The position numbers were made by a program, and so were the translations under genes. The notes beneath the pieces were generated by a model that was given only the letters and a program-made list of their open reading frames with translations, was not told the origin of the DNA and made no database searches. This document shows positions 7,959 to 15,802 of a stretch of 64,000 nt of DNA, one piece after another. The first letter of the stretch is position 1; each line of letters begins with the position of its first letter. Source of the stretch: Ruminococcus sp. UBA7158 (GTDB taxonomy: Bacteria > Bacillota > Clostridia > Oscillospirales > Ruminococcaceae); the NCBI GenBank assembly GCA_002491605.1, contig DKWG01000066.1, positions 1 through 64,000 of the forward strand, read 5' to 3'.

Positions 7959-9335
7959 TCAGGCTTCAACCTTCGGAAGCTTAGCGATGTTTGCTGCGAT
8001 TTCCTCGTCGGCGGGGATGTAGTCGCTCATCTTACCGTCGTGGAACTTTTCGTATGCTACCATATCGAAGTAGCCAGTTCCCGTAAGTCCGAAGAGAATA
8101 GTCTTTTCTTCGCCTGTCTCACGGCACTTGATTGCTTCGTCTATGGCAACTCTTATAGCGTGGCTGGACTCCGGTGCGGGAAGAATACCTTCAACTCTTG
8201 CAAACTGCTCTGCAGCTTCAAAAACGTCTGTCTGCTTAACGGATGTGGCTTCCATCAAGCCGTCGTCATAGAGCTGAGAAAGTGTTGAGCTCATGCCGTG
8301 GTATCTAAGACCTCCTGCGTGGTTAGCGGAGGGGATGAAGTTAGAGCCGAGGGTATACATCTTAGCCAAGGGACATACAGCGCCTGTATCGCAGAAGTCG
8401 TACGCATATGTTCCTCTTGTCAAGCTCGGGCAGGATGCCGGCTCTACAGCGATAAACTTATAATCAGCCTCGCCTCTGAGCTTTTCGCCCATGAACGGAG
8501 CGATAAGTCCTCCGAGATTTGAACCGCCGCCTGCACAGCCGATGATGATATCAGGCTTTATGCCGTATTTGTCCATAGCTGCCTTTGCTTCAAGACCTAT
8601 AACCGACTGATGCAAGAGTACCTGATTCAAAACGCTTCCCAAAACATAACGGTAGCCTTCGCTTGTTACAGCCTTTTCAACTGCTTCAGAAATAGCGCAG
8701 CCAAGGCTTCCTGTTGTTCCGGGATGCTCAGCTAAAATCTTCTTTCCTACCTCTGTTTCCATTGAAGGAGAAGGTGTAACGGATGCGCCGTATACTCTCA
8801 TGACCTCTCTTCTGAAAGGCTTTTGCTCATATGAGCACTTAACCATATATACCTTGCAGTCAAGACCCAAGTATGCGCAAGCCATTGACAAAGCGGTTCC
8901 CCACTGTCCTGCTCCTGTTTCTGTGGTGACGCCCTTTAAGCCCTGCTTTTTAGCGTAGTAAGCCTGAGCGATAGCTGAGTTGAGCTTATGGCTTCCGCTG
9001 GTGTTGTTGCCCTCGAATTTGTAATAAATCTTAGCAGGTGTTCCCAATGCTTTTTCAAGGCAGTATGCTCTGACAAGCGGAGACGGACGGTACATCTTAT
9101 AGAAATCTCTTATTTCCTGTGGAATCTCAAAGAACTTGGTGGTATCATCAAGTTCCTGAGCCACAAGCTCCTCGCAGAATACGCCTGAAAGCTCCTCGGC
9201 GGTCATCGGCTTGAGTGTTCCGGGGTTCAGAAGCGGAGCCGGCTTGTTTATCATATCTGCTCTTAAATTGTACCATGCCTTGGGCATTTCACTTTCTTCA
9301 AGATAAATTTTGTAGGGGATTTTTTCGTTTGACAT
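7959..9335 (-). CDS. trpB: TrpB2-type tryptophan synthase beta chain (PLP enzyme)
   Basis: A 458-residue fold-type II PLP enzyme making tryptophan from serine and indole. The Schiff-base lysine is Lys117 in GSHKLNSA, the phosphate-binding glycine loop is CAGGGSNLGG, and ETGAGQWG follows the lysine as in TrpB. The N-terminal extension and length mark the TrpB2 subgroup rather than the TrpA-paired TrpB1. No trpA or other trp gene is visible nearby. The leader is a T-box with a TGG (Trp) specifier, so expression should rise when charged tRNA-Trp is scarce, which strongly supports a tryptophan role, perhaps indole salvage. The ATG at 9335 is preceded by GAAAGGAGA. Confidence 0.9.
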   Translation of the reverse strand: MSNEKIPYKIYLEESEMPKAWYNLRADMINKPAPLLNPGTLKPMTAEELSGVFCEELVAQELDDTTKFFEIPQEIRDFYKMYRPSPLVRAYCLEKALGTPAKIYYKFEGNNTSGSHKLNSAIAQAYYAKKQGLKGVTTETGAGQWGTALSMACAYLGLDCKVYMVKCSYEQKPFRREVMRVYGASVTPSPSMETEVGKKILAEHPGTTGSLGCAISEAVEKAVTSEGYRYVLGSVLNQVLLHQSVIGLEAKAAMDKYGIKPDIIIGCAGGGSNLGGLIAPFMGEKLRGEADYKFIAVEPASCPSLTRGTYAYDFCDTGAVCPLAKMYTLGSNFIPSANHAGGLRYHGMSSTLSQLYDDGLMEATSVKQTDVFEAAEQFARVEGILPAPESSHAIRVAIDEAIKCRETGEEKTILFGLTGTGYFDMVAYEKFHDGKMSDYIPADEEIAANIAKLPKVEA

Positions 9336-9374
9336 AGTAGATGTCTCCTTTCATTATTCAGGGACGGTATAAAT

Positions 9375-9655
9375 AAAAAACCTGTCCCAAAGCTTTACTG
9401 CCGGGACAGGATAAAATTCCTGCGGTGCCACCCTGCTTGACGATAAATAATCGTCCACTTGATTCGTACATCACAATACGACAGCTTTTTTCACGGAGGG
9501 CTTACTCCGTCGCACATACTAAAAATAACTCTGCGAATTATTTCGTTCCGATTGCCCTTAGAAGTCCATTCAGCTGCACATTACACACCGCTTCTCACCA
9601 AACAGCGGCTCTCTGAAGTATAATTGATGAAGCTTACTCACTCTTCCTCAACGGT
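9375..9655 (-). ncRNA. T-box riboswitch, tryptophan specifier (TGG)
   Basis: Reading the minus strand from about 9655: a stem I region with AGAGAG, the specifier context GAA-TGG-AC (near 9569-9577), the T-box sequence AGGGTGGCACCGCAGG (9419-9434), and a terminator CCTGTCCC/GGGACAGG (9403-9410 with 9381-9388) followed by T6. The parts are in canonical order upstream of trpB. The specifier, TGG, fits the gene. A 5' end near 9655 follows from the promoter just upstream. Confidence 0.92.
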
Positions 9656-9662
9656 TTAACAC

Positions 9663-9691
9663 AGTATAGCACCAAAGCTTTTATTTGTCAA
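9663..9691 (-). promoter_or_regulatory. Promoter of the Trp T-box/trpB transcript
   Basis: TTGACA (9686-9691), 17-base spacer, TATACT (9663-9668) on the minus strand. Confidence 0.7.
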
Positions 9692-9713
9692 GCACTTTTT
9701 TAAAATTTTTTGG

Positions 9714-9752
9714 TAAAAAAATCTCCGTCAAATCATGAAGATTTCAGGAGAT
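9714..9752 (-). terminator. Terminator of the bactofilin gene
   Basis: ATCTCC/GGAGAT (9721-9726 with 9747-9752) with an inner AAATC/GATTT pair, then a T6 run on the minus strand at 9715-9720. Confidence 0.65.
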
Positions 9753-9791
9753 CTTTTCTATACTTTAAGATGTGCAAACGCAATGAGAATA

Positions 9792-10511
9792 TTAAGCCTT
9801 AACCCTCTCGCCTACATATGCGGATTCATGAACCTCTAAGCTTTGCGAATACTCAGCTCTTTCGACACGGCATCCCTCGCCTATAACAATCCTTGCGCCC
9901 TTAACAGAATCGACCTTACAGCCGATTATATCAACATCATCGCATTCAATTGAACCGATTTCTAAATGCTTCGCATTTTTGCCGAACAGCAGGCTGCCCA
10001 ACCTGTGAACGCCGAGACCGGGTTCAATCTTTAAATAGCCTCCGCCGATTTCCTTTATATCAAGCCTGTCGGCATATTTAATCTCTATTCTGTCGCCGCT
10101 CAAAAGTCCCTTGACCTTAACGCTTCCGCTCAGCTTAACAGTCTCGCCGGAGATTGATTGTGCAGCTACCGCGCCTGAACCGCTGATATTTACAGCGGAA
10201 ATATCTCCCATGCACTCCAAGCTTCCGGACGCCGAAGCATTCTCGGTCTTTAAAGACTTCAGCTTTGTACTGCCTGAACACGAAAACGACTTACAAGTGA
10301 CGTCTCCCTCAAACTTCGACGCTCCCGATATTTTGATTTCGTTTGCACATTCTACATTTCCGCACACGGTAGTAGCACCCGAGCAAGCTATGCTTTGACA
10401 TTTTATATCGCCGTTGATATGTCCCGCACCGCTGATTTTTACATTCCTATATTCTCCTCCGCCAGAGCTTCCTGCTCCCGAAAAACTCAAATCTCTCAAA
10501 TTATCACTCAT
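9792..10511 (-). CDS. Bactofilin-like polymer-forming protein
   Basis: A 239-residue protein made of short beta-helix-like repeats: ISGAGHINGDIKC, ISGASKFEGDVTC, SCSGSTKLKS, ISGSGAVAAQS, LSGSVKVKG. This is the repeated pattern of polymer-forming cytoskeletal proteins (bactofilins, Bacillus YhbE/YhbF). It has no signal peptide, so it acts in the cytoplasm or at the inner membrane face. It overlaps the upstream DUF4004 gene by 8 bases (10504-10511), matching the yhbD-yhbE-yhbF gene order of Bacillus subtilis; here there is one bactofilin instead of two. Its role in this organism is unknown. Confidence 0.8.
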   Translation of the reverse strand: MSDNLRDLSFSGAGSSGGGEYRNVKISGAGHINGDIKCQSIACSGATTVCGNVECANEIKISGASKFEGDVTCKSFSCSGSTKLKSLKTENASASGSLECMGDISAVNISGSGAVAAQSISGETVKLSGSVKVKGLLSGDRIEIKYADRLDIKEIGGGYLKIEPGLGVHRLGSLLFGKNAKHLEIGSIECDDVDIIGCKVDSVKGARIVIGEGCRVERAEYSQSLEVHESAYVGERVKA

Positions 10512-10884
10512 TATAATCTTCCTCCTTAGGCAGCATTATCACTGTCTCTTTTCCGTTAAACATGACCTTGACGCTTATGACATCCGATAAGCTGACTTCT
10601 TTGGTCCAATACTTAGTTTCGACTGTCAGCTTCGGTTCCGACTTATTCTTTTGAAGAAGCTCGGCGGCAATCTCTTCAAGCGGCATACTGTCCTTTTTTG
10701 CGATTATAGCTTCTACCCTTTCGCAGATTTGCACTTCATCGAAAAAAGTCTCCTGCCCTGTAAACGTCGACTTCTTTACAAGCCAGTCATCGGGAATAAG
10801 CCCCATTCGCTTCCATCGGTAAAGCGTACCGTAGGAAATCTTGTACCTCTCAAGAAGCTCCTTTTTCGATATCAAATTCGACAA
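10504..10884 (-). CDS. YhbD/DUF4004-family protein with MerR-like helix-turn-helix
   Basis: About 126 residues from the preferred TTG start at 10884, which has AGGAGG seven bases upstream; the longer reading from 10920 would put its start inside the operator. The N-terminal block LISKKELLERYKISYGTLYRWKR is a MerR-like DNA-binding helix-turn-helix, followed by GLIPDDWLVKKSTFTGQETFF, the DUF4004 signature seen in Bacillus YhbD. The gene precedes and overlaps the bactofilin gene. Its promoter carries two copies of a GTAACATTGTTAC-type palindrome, so it may regulate its own operon. That is inference. Confidence 0.8.
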   Translation of the reverse strand: MSNLISKKELLERYKISYGTLYRWKRMGLIPDDWLVKKSTFTGQETFFDEVQICERVEAIIAKKDSMPLEEIAAELLQKNKSEPKLTVETKYWTKEVSLSDVISVKVMFNGKETVIMLPKEEDYNE

Positions 10885-10913
10885 TCCAACACCTCCTGCC
10901 TGTATGCAGCGTT

Positions 10914-10966
10914 GTAACATTGTTACGTTGCAACATCAGTGTAACATAACATTGTTACGTTGTCAA
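10914..10966 (-). promoter_or_regulatory. Promoter with duplicated palindromic operator for the DUF4004-bactofilin operon
   Basis: TTGACA (10961-10966), 17-base spacer, TACACT (10938-10943) on the minus strand. A perfect 13-mer GTAACATTGTTAC lies at 10914-10926, just past the transcription start, and a near copy lies at 10946-10958 inside the spacer. A 16-base direct repeat, TAACATTGTTACGTTG, recurs 32 bases apart (10915 and 10947), three helical turns. Confidence 0.7.
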
Positions 10967-11068
10967 GCGGAAATTAATCATTTAATAAAAAAATTCTTCA
11001 CGCCGGTCTCAATGGTTTTCAGCTTCTTTGCTCTTTTGCAATCGGTATTGCCGCTTACTTAACTGTTG

Positions 11069-11108
11069 GTTGAGTGGAAAAACAACACGTTGAGTGAAAA
11101 AACAACAT
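11069..11108. repeat. Two tandem 20-bp units with GTTG/CAAC ends
   Basis: Units at 11069-11088 and 11089-11108 differ at two positions; each reads GTTGAGTG-A-rich-CAAC and is itself an imperfect inverted repeat. They lie in the 455-base gap between divergent DUF4004 and XRE genes, possibly as operator sites. Confidence 0.5.
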
Positions 11109-11195
11109 TTGGTTGTGTGATTTTCGCTGTAATCAACCTTTAAGCCATTCATTTTTTCGAATAGACATGGTATACTTTAATCATCAGCTGAACAA

Positions 11196-11262
11196 GGGAA
11201 CCGCCGATTATTACGTTTCGCCGTAATCAGCGTTTCCCTGAAGGAAACTTAGAGCAATGCTC
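11196..11262 (+). promoter_or_regulatory. Cluster of mutually exclusive hairpins upstream of the XRE gene
   Basis: GGGAA...GATTA pairs with TAATC...TTCCC (11196-11238); the same GTTTCC (11232-11237) can instead pair with GGAAAC (11243-11248); a GAGC/GCTC hairpin follows. It sits about 80 bases before the ATG. Either a structured leader or a small repeat element. Confidence 0.35.
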
Positions 11263-11339
11263 ATAATCGCATTTGAATACAAATCAAGTCTGATTCAATC
11301 TGTCGGACAGTACGAAAAGCATGAAAGGAAAGTTTAATC

Positions 11340-11831
11340 ATGGATAATACATTAGGAAAAAGAATAGCTGATTTAAGAAAAAGCAAGGAACTTAAGCAGG
11401 ACGATTTAGCGCAGATGCTCAATGTCAGTCCTCAGGCTGTGAGCAAGTGGGAAAACGATCAAACCTGCCCCGACATAAGTCTTCTGCCCGAGCTGGCAAG
11501 GATACTGGGCGTCTCGGTTGACGAGCTTCTTTCAGGCAAATCGGAGCCGATAACTCAGCTTGTTCCGCTTGAAAATCGCAGGGACATAAACACCATGACG
11601 CTGAAAATAGACGTAATATCAAGCAATGCAGACAAGGTGAGAATAAATCTGCCCATGCCTCTTATTAAAATGGCAGCAGAGATAGGCTTGGCAATGCCGC
11701 AGATATCAGGAAATGACGCACTCAAAAGCGTCGATCTCAATAAGATTATGGATTTAGTAGCTCAGGGCGTTGTGGGCAACATTATAGACATAGAGTCGGA
11801 GGGTAACACTATAAAAATCTATGTTGAATAA
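11340..11831 (+). CDS. XRE-family transcriptional regulator with C-terminal sensor-like part
   Basis: A 163-residue protein. Residues 1-66 are a clear helix-turn-helix: LGKRIADLRKSKELKQDDLAQMLNVSPQAVSKWENDQTCPD then LARILGVSVDELLSG. Residues 70-163 form a separate domain with beta-alpha pattern ending IIDIESEGNTIKIYVE, reminiscent of the DUF4097/anti-sigma-like tails found on such regulators but not firmly assignable. ATG with AAAGGAAAG upstream. The next gene starts 12 bases after its stop and encodes a small protein with a related beta-strand end, so they form a unit. Confidence 0.8.
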   Translation: MDNTLGKRIADLRKSKELKQDDLAQMLNVSPQAVSKWENDQTCPDISLLPELARILGVSVDELLSGKSEPITQLVPLENRRDINTMTLKIDVISSNADKVRINLPMPLIKMAAEIGLAMPQISGNDALKSVDLNKIMDLVAQGVVGNIIDIESEGNTIKIYVE

Positions 11832-11843
11832 TCGGAGAGGTCT

Positions 11844-12104
11844 ATGAGGATTACAGTTAAAACCAATGAGACGAATCTGAACATTCCGCTGCCCAATGCG
11901 CTTGTTTTCAACCGCTTAGGGATTCGTTTTTTGCTTCTATACTTAAAGAATATTAACGTTGACATTGAAATACCGACTTCAGCTGTTATATCTTGTTACA
12001 GTGCCGCTAAGAAATCAATGAGGATATATAAAAAATACCACCCGAGCTGGACTCTGGTGGAGGTCAATACAAGTGACGGAGAAAACATTAAGATAAAAGT
12101 ATAG
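11844..12104 (+). CDS. Small protein of unknown function, partner of the XRE regulator
   Basis: An 86-residue protein, not recognised. It starts MRITVKTNETNLNIPLPNAL and ends VNTSDGENIKIKV. The pattern of NL.IPLP early and an INVDIEIP segment resembles the C-terminal part of the upstream regulator (INLPMPLIKMA, IDIESEGNTIKIYV), so the two may share a fold or interact. A GGAGAGG ribosome site precedes the ATG. A 12-bp inverted repeat (12109-12147) follows. Confidence 0.6.
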   Translation: MRITVKTNETNLNIPLPNALVFNRLGIRFLLLYLKNINVDIEIPTSAVISCYSAAKKSMRIYKKYHPSWTLVEVNTSDGENIKIKV

Positions 12105-12108
12105 CTTT

Positions 12109-12147
12109 ACAGAGCCGACGAGAAGCATTGCGCCCCGTCGGCTCTGT
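12109..12147. terminator. Hairpin between convergent genes
   Basis: Perfect 12-bp inverted repeat ACAGAGCCGACG (12109-12120) / CGTCGGCTCTGT (12136-12147) between the end of the XRE unit (+) and the acyltransferase (-). T tracts are poor, so termination efficiency is uncertain. Confidence 0.5.
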
Positions 12148-12162
12148 GCTGTCAGTTCTATA

Positions 12163-13458
12163 TTATTTTGCCGTCAAGGCTTTATTTCCTCTGATTTTAG
12201 CTTTTTCGAGCTTATACATTTCCTCTGCGGCAAGTCTTGTTTTGGCAACTATGTCACACGCAGTCTTCGGGAAGCAATAATAGGATTTATCCTTATCGCC
12301 GATGCAAATCATATCCCCTATCTCATACCAGAAGTAATCGGAATAAAGGCTGTAGGAAGCTGTCGGCTTTTGGCGATAGCTGAGCCTGTCGTCACATCCG
12401 ACAAGGGAAAAGCCTTCACGGCCATGAGTAAGCCTGCCGGAGCCCACTTTATAAACGCATTTTGTGTTCACCATCATCATTATGTCTACATCGACATCCA
12501 AGCTGTATTCGCCGGATATAATTTCATTTCTGACGCACTCACGCTCCCAGCTGTACCAATCGGGAATGTGGCAAAACTCCGTCTCGCCGCTCTTTGCCCT
12601 CATATAACCGTACTCTGTCAGCTCATATTCTTTTCCGCAGTTCATGCAGCAAACAGACGTTCCGTTCACCTGCATCTTCCCCTCCGTCAAGCAGTGCGGA
12701 CACTTATATAAAACTCTGTTTAATCCTTCCGCTCTGAAAGGCTCGTCGATTTTAACGGCGTTCTCCTGCTGCCATTTAAAGCTGTCGACTGTAAAGGCAT
12801 TGTCAAGTACAGCATTAATATCATCTGCCGACTTAGCATTTATTTCATCGGGCGACAAAAGATAGATAATATCTGCAGATACTTTGACCTTTCTAAGCTG
12901 TAAGCTATTATACAGAGGATCTCTTGAAAATGCGCCGTAGGTTTTTATCATAACTACAGGCACGCCGAGAAGCTTGATGCACTTGCCGAGGCTCGAAGGA
13001 AGCGGAGTTTTAGTCCCGTCAAAGGAATAGCTCGCCTCAGGGTACATCAAAATTGAGCTTTTGAGTGTCTTGAGTGCATATTTCATTTCAAAAACAAGCC
13101 TTGAATCCGTGACGAATTTTTTGGTCGGTATACATCCCAGCTGACGCATAAGCCACCCTTTTCCGACAAAGCCGTCCTCAGTGCAAATGATGTTAAACGG
13201 CTTCGGGTACAAAACGGTGGACGCTATCTTTAAATCAATAAAGCTTGAATGGTTCATAAGTATAAGGCAGGGCTCGTACCTGCCCAAACGCTCCATTCCT
13301 ATATTTTGATATGTAAAGTCAGTCGCCTTTAAGTCCCCTGCCGACAAAAGCTTCAGGAGCGTACGAAATATTACCGACGGTCTTTTAGGCTTCAAGCGCT
13401 TTTCGGCAGGCAAAGAAATTACTTTTTCATAATCCGTTTCACGAACTTTTATCTTCAC
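12163..13458 (-). CDS. PlsC-like 1-acyl-glycerol-3-phosphate acyltransferase with C-terminal zinc ribbon
   Basis: A 431-residue protein. Residues about 75-240 are an acyltransferase of the PlsC/LPLAT family: the catalytic HX4D motif appears as NHSSFID, followed by MYPEASYSFDG, a variant of the glycerol-phosphate-binding block. This should transfer an acyl chain onto a lysophospholipid at the membrane. Residues about 255-290 hold CPHCLTEGKMQ...CCMNCGKEYEL, a four-cysteine zinc ribbon, and about 140 further residues follow. Typical PlsC is about 200-250 residues, so the C-terminal half is an extension of unknown use. GTG start at 13458 with a weak ribosome site. Confidence 0.8.
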   Translation of the reverse strand: MKIKVRETDYEKVISLPAEKRLKPKRPSVIFRTLLKLLSAGDLKATDFTYQNIGMERLGRYEPCLILMNHSSFIDLKIASTVLYPKPFNIICTEDGFVGKGWLMRQLGCIPTKKFVTDSRLVFEMKYALKTLKSSILMYPEASYSFDGTKTPLPSSLGKCIKLLGVPVVMIKTYGAFSRDPLYNSLQLRKVKVSADIIYLLSPDEINAKSADDINAVLDNAFTVDSFKWQQENAVKIDEPFRAEGLNRVLYKCPHCLTEGKMQVNGTSVCCMNCGKEYELTEYGYMRAKSGETEFCHIPDWYSWERECVRNEIISGEYSLDVDVDIMMMVNTKCVYKVGSGRLTHGREGFSLVGCDDRLSYRQKPTASYSLYSDYFWYEIGDMICIGDKDKSYYCFPKTACDIVAKTRLAAEEMYKLEKAKIRGNKALTAK

Positions 13459-13500
13459 TCAAATCATCTCAATCTATATAGATTTACATCTTTGCGGTAC

Positions 13501-14244
13501 TCACACAATCTCATAAAGCTTCATTCTGCCGCGTTTTCCTATTGGGTTTACAAGCTCTAAGTACGTCAGGATGTTAATAGCAGTGTAGGCAGTGTCTATC
13601 GGTATTTTAGCCAGCCTTGCGAACTCACTGGATGTAAAGGTCTTCGGCAGTCCGTCGGGAAGGAATGCGGAATAGTCTTTCGGCGAGCAAAGCGTTATCA
13701 TATCATGAAGTGCTATAGGAATTCTATCGTATCTTGTTGCACGGCGCTTGCGTTTCGGACCGTAGCCGTCGAGATTTTTAATATCCTCAACATCTATTAA
13801 TGCCAGACAAATGCTAAAGTTGTCCCAATCCAAAAAGTACTTGATTTTATACAGCTCCCAAAGTGAATCATAAATTGTACCCACCTTTGCAGAGCGGCGC
13901 TTTGACGTTGTCTCGCCTGTTTCGGGGTCGAGCCAGATAAGCCATTTCCTGTGCGGAACGGGATAAACGACACGCACCTTGTGTCCCTCAAGCAGATAAT
14001 ACTCCAGCTTTTCACGAAGCTTATTAAGCGAGCGTGTTTGTATTTCGGTAATGCTGTTATCGCTGTGCAGAATATCAGCTGTAAACCTGCCGACCTTTAC
14101 TTCATGACAGCTTTTATCCGGCTCAAAAAAGTTTTTGAGCAGCGCATGAAGATACTTTTCCGAGAGCGTTCCCACGCCTGACTGAACCGACATACTTTCA
14201 GGCGGCAATTTCAGCAGCTCGCTGAATCTTTCTGTATCAGTCAT
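13501..14244 (-). CDS. Unknown protein with nuclease-like N-terminal domain and winged-helix-like C terminus
   Basis: A 247-residue cytoplasmic protein. Residues 23-75 show a PD-(D/E)XK-like order: GVGTLSEKYLHALLKNFF, then ADIL with Asp57, a beta hairpin, then EIQT with Glu67 and Gln69, and a helix. This could be a restriction-like nuclease fold, active or not. Residues about 200-247 (FTSSEFARLAKIPIDTAYTAINIL) look like a winged helix-turn-helix. It has a basic linker GPKRKRRATRYDR. It overlaps the next gene upstream by 8 bases. I do not recognise a characterised family; function is open. Confidence 0.55.
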   Translation of the reverse strand: MTDTERFSELLKLPPESMSVQSGVGTLSEKYLHALLKNFFEPDKSCHEVKVGRFTADILHSDNSITEIQTRSLNKLREKLEYYLLEGHKVRVVYPVPHRKWLIWLDPETGETTSKRRSAKVGTIYDSLWELYKIKYFLDWDNFSICLALIDVEDIKNLDGYGPKRKRRATRYDRIPIALHDMITLCSPKDYSAFLPDGLPKTFTSSEFARLAKIPIDTAYTAINILTYLELVNPIGKRGRMKLYEIV

Positions 14245-14689
14245 AAGGATGGTTCAAAATATATTCGTCCATTATTTCAGCTGCTGTTTGAATAAGCTTG
14301 GCGCAGGGACGTGTTTTATAAAATTCCGCCGTTCGCACCGGAGAATCGGGTGTTGAAGCCCCGGTTAGTCCCAAATGCTCACGACATATAAGCGAGCCGG
14401 TTCTTTTTTTAAACTCTTCGGCAAGCTCCTGAACACGTCTGTAGTGCTCCGACTTAAGCTCCGGGTTTTTAACATCGGAATAACCGTAAAGGCAGCCCAA
14501 AACCATTAATATCCCACTGAAAGCTCCGCAGACCTCACGCAGTCTGCCCATTCCTCCTCCGAAGGACGACGACATTTTAAGCGACAGCTCGGGGTCTATT
14601 CCCGTAATATCCGAAAAAGCCGAGAAAACTGCCTGAGAGCAGTTGCAGCCCGACATGAAGTTGTCATATGCAGTTTGTGAATGGTTCAA
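14237..14689 (-). CDS. C_GCAxxG_C_C family cysteine-rich protein
   Basis: A 150-residue protein with the family signature: SGCNCSQAVFSAF, a glycine-rich SSFGGGMGRLREVCGAFSG, and later RPCAKLIQ. Conserved cysteines probably bind a metal or redox cofactor; members sometimes sit near oxidoreductases. A TTG start at 14689 is preceded by AGGAGA. The 3' end overlaps the nuclease-like gene, so the two are co-translated. The function of the family is unknown. Confidence 0.85.
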   Translation of the reverse strand: MNHSQTAYDNFMSGCNCSQAVFSAFSDITGIDPELSLKMSSSFGGGMGRLREVCGAFSGILMVLGCLYGYSDVKNPELKSEHYRRVQELAEEFKKRTGSLICREHLGLTGASTPDSPVRTAEFYKTRPCAKLIQTAAEIMDEYILNHPYD

Positions 14690-14740
14690 TTCGCATTCTC
14701 CTAACTTTATCCCCAGCCCGATTAAGGCTGCATTAAAACT

Positions 14741-14785
14741 AAAAAAGACGCCGTCAGACTGTAACCCTATACTTCATCAGACGGC
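14741..14785 (-). terminator. Terminator downstream of the coiled-coil protein gene
   Basis: GCCGTC (14750-14755) pairs with GACGGC (14780-14785), followed on the minus strand by a T6 run at 14741-14746. Confidence 0.6.
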
Positions 14786-14967
14786 AAAAAGTTTTTAACA
14801 GAAAAAATATATAATCACACGGATTAATCATGATCTCTAAACGCTTAACACTATCAAAATAAATAATAAGATAATAACCATCGAACTTCTACAATAAAAC
14901 AATGACGCACGATTTTCAAGCATAGTCTGCAAAAATGCAAAGGTTTTTTTCTGTCGGGAAATCAATT

Positions 14968-15480
14968 TTATAAATCGATATCAAATTCAACGGTTTGGTT
15001 GAGCTTATCAAGCTGCATCTGAATATCCATTATTTCCTCGGAAATCCTCTCGTAATCGGCTTTAACAAGCTCAAGGTCGTAGTTTATATAGGTAAACTCG
15101 ATGACATTATTCGGTCTTGCATAGTTATCACGGCTTCTCTGCTTCGGCTGACGCTTTCTCATGCAGTCCAACGTCAGCTTTCTTGAACTCAGCTGAGCCA
15201 TTGCAACAAGTGCTTGGTCGATTGTCATAACAGCACCGCTTTTGAGCGTCATAACGGTCGATGCGTTATAAACATTTATTGCGTGCTTGATTTTAAGAAT
15301 CTTTTCGTCAATTTCGGAAATTGTCTTTGAAACCTTTAAATAGTCATACTCGGGAATAACAGCTTCCTCGCCGTTTGCCGCAACGTATGTCGAGCAGGTG
15401 TTTTCAATTTCCAGCCAATACGCCTTGTCGTCGTTAAGCTGCCTTAAAAGCTTATTGGCATATGCAGACGTCACTTTCAT
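14968..15480 (-). CDS. Coiled-coil protein, possibly DIP1984-like
   Basis: A 170-residue soluble protein rich in helical heptads. It starts VTSAYANKLLRQLNDDKAYWLEIENTCSTY, contains ISEIDEKILKIKHAINVYNAST and ends ISEEIMDIQMQLDKLNQTVEFDIDL. This order resembles the DIP1984/septicolysin-like family, whose function is not known; the match is by eye only. GGAGG precedes the ATG. It follows the TSCPD gene by 16 bases and is likely in the same transcript. No signal peptide or membrane segment. Confidence 0.55.
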   Translation of the reverse strand: MKVTSAYANKLLRQLNDDKAYWLEIENTCSTYVAANGEEAVIPEYDYLKVSKTISEIDEKILKIKHAINVYNASTVMTLKSGAVMTIDQALVAMAQLSSRKLTLDCMRKRQPKQRSRDNYARPNNVIEFTYINYDLELVKADYERISEEIMDIQMQLDKLNQTVEFDIDL

Positions 15481-15496
15481 AATAATTCCTCCGAAA

Positions 15497-15739
15497 TCAA
15501 ACTAAAGATTTAAGCGCCTGAGCCAGCTGGTCGGGGCAGGATGTCGGCTTAAAGCCGCAGCGTATGCCTTCGAGCTTTTCAATAGCTTCCTCGACCTTCA
15601 TTCCCTTAACAAGAGCTGATATTCCCTTGAGATTGCCGTTGCAGCCGCCTATGAAGGACACTTCCTTTATAATTCCGTCCTCCACGCTGATGTTAATCTG
15701 TCTTGAGCAGGTGCCCTTTGTTGCATAAGTAAGCTCCAT
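15497..15739 (-). CDS. TSCPD-domain protein (TIGR03905 type)
   Basis: About 80 residues, beginning MELTYATKGTCSRQINISVEDGIIKEVSFIGGCNGNLKGIS and ending GIRCGFKPTSCPDQLAQAL. The terminal TSCPD motif names the family, which also occurs at the C terminus of some ribonucleotide reductases; four conserved cysteines suggest metal binding. The ATG at 15739 has AAAGGAA upstream and fits the family start; the longer reading to 15778 adds an unlikely basic tail. Confidence 0.85.
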   Translation of the reverse strand: MELTYATKGTCSRQINISVEDGIIKEVSFIGGCNGNLKGISALVKGMKVEEAIEKLEGIRCGFKPTSCPDQLAQALKSLV

Positions 15740-15802
15740 ATTTACTACCGTTCCTTTCTTATATTTGCGCTTGAGCATAATTACTGCTCAAGGCTTTACT
15801 TC

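Noticed and set aside
9425..9616. Plus-strand frame of 63 codons in front of the trpB-like gene
   Set aside because: It is antisense to the tryptophan T-box, whose conserved elements explain the sequence.
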